From contig NZ_CANMSK010000001.1 in the NCBI RefSeq assembly GCF_947500655.1, positions 186,001 to 250,000 on the forward strand: a stretch of DNA of 64,000 nucleotides, written 5' to 3'. Under the pieces are notes generated by a model. The model had not been told where the DNA came from, did no database searches, and was given only the letters and a program-made list of their open reading frames with translations. Source of the DNA: an uncultured Psychrosphaera sp. (GTDB lineage: Bacteria; Pseudomonadota; Gammaproteobacteria; Enterobacterales; Alteromonadaceae). Shown here in pieces: positions 63,917-64,000 of this stretch (the first letter of the stretch is position 1; each line of letters starts with the position of its first letter). The position numbers and the translations under genes are program-made.

Positions 63917-64000
63917 TATTTTTCCTCAAGTAATAACGCCAAATTGTACTGTTATCGATAATTCCACACATACTCCAATTTTCGCGCACAGCAACTCGGC

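Larger units (their letters stand above)
51614..64000. mobile_element. Probable prophage end at ssrA (podovirus-like), incomplete
   Basis: tmRNA gene followed by a small cargo module on one strand and by phage virion genes on the other, up to the right edge. The tmRNA 3' end is a frequent integrase target. No integrase, capsid, portal, terminase or second att copy is visible, so the left boundary is inferred and the right boundary is outside. Confidence 0.6.

Overview
The window looks like chromosomal DNA from a marine, AT-rich gammaproteobacterium of the Alteromonadales, probably Colwelliaceae-like (Colwellia or Thalassotalea). Grounds: a ygfB-pepP-ubiH block, a gammaproteobacterial 6S RNA, a tmRNA whose tag reads ANDENYALAA, and alginate-degradation genes. 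The genus is an inference from gene content only. Functions are from recognition of motifs and family features by eye; no database search was run.

Layout. 1-6.5 kb: housekeeping block ubiH (cut by the left edge), pepP and ygfB on the minus strand. A plus-strand pair, a Tat-exported periplasmic binding protein and a hybrid histidine kinase, is inserted between pepP and ubiH. 6.8-7.0 kb: 6S RNA. 7.2-16.6 kb: alginate-utilisation island with two PL7 lyase lipoproteins, a large TonB-dependent receptor, a small secreted protein and a large lipoprotein with twin lectin-like modules. Three of its promoter regions share a GGTTGAC element. 16.9-25.6 kb: a nine-gene minus-strand operon starting with an RpoE/ChrR-type sigma/anti-sigma pair and including photolyase, a DUF523/DUF1722 protein and Cfa, i.e. 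a photo-oxidative (singlet oxygen) stress regulon. 25.7-26.2 kb: an unusual 8-bp tandem array and an HU gene.

26.5-45.7 kb: a complete Wzx/Wzy-type exopolysaccharide cluster on the minus strand (ugd, UDP-GlcA epimerase, acetyltransferase, flippase, polymerase, pyruvyl transferase, two GT4 enzymes, manC, manB, initiating phosphotransferase, outer-membrane barrel, export protein, tyrosine autokinase, PHP phosphatase, VpsP-like protein). 46.2-51.4 kb: divergently transcribed LapG protease and LapD c-di-GMP receptor, a small Ala-rich secreted protein with a LapG-site-like TAAG sequence, an O-antigen ligase-like protein and a VanZ protein. Matrix polysaccharide and proteolytic control of surface attachment are thus encoded side by side.

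51.6-52.0 kb: intact tmRNA gene. After it come a possible cargo module of small membrane proteins (52.3-53.6 kb) and a minus-strand set of phage virion genes running off the right edge. This set contains a 2628-residue polyvalent protein with two zincin motifs and four small structural or ejection-type proteins. It is most likely one end of a podovirus-like prophage integrated at ssrA; no integrase or second attachment site lies in the window.

Most worth following up: the small TAAG-containing protein next to lapGD, the giant polyvalent virion protein, the twin-module alginate lipoprotein, the binding-protein/kinase pair, the 8-bp repeat array, and a candidate attenuator in the ugd leader.
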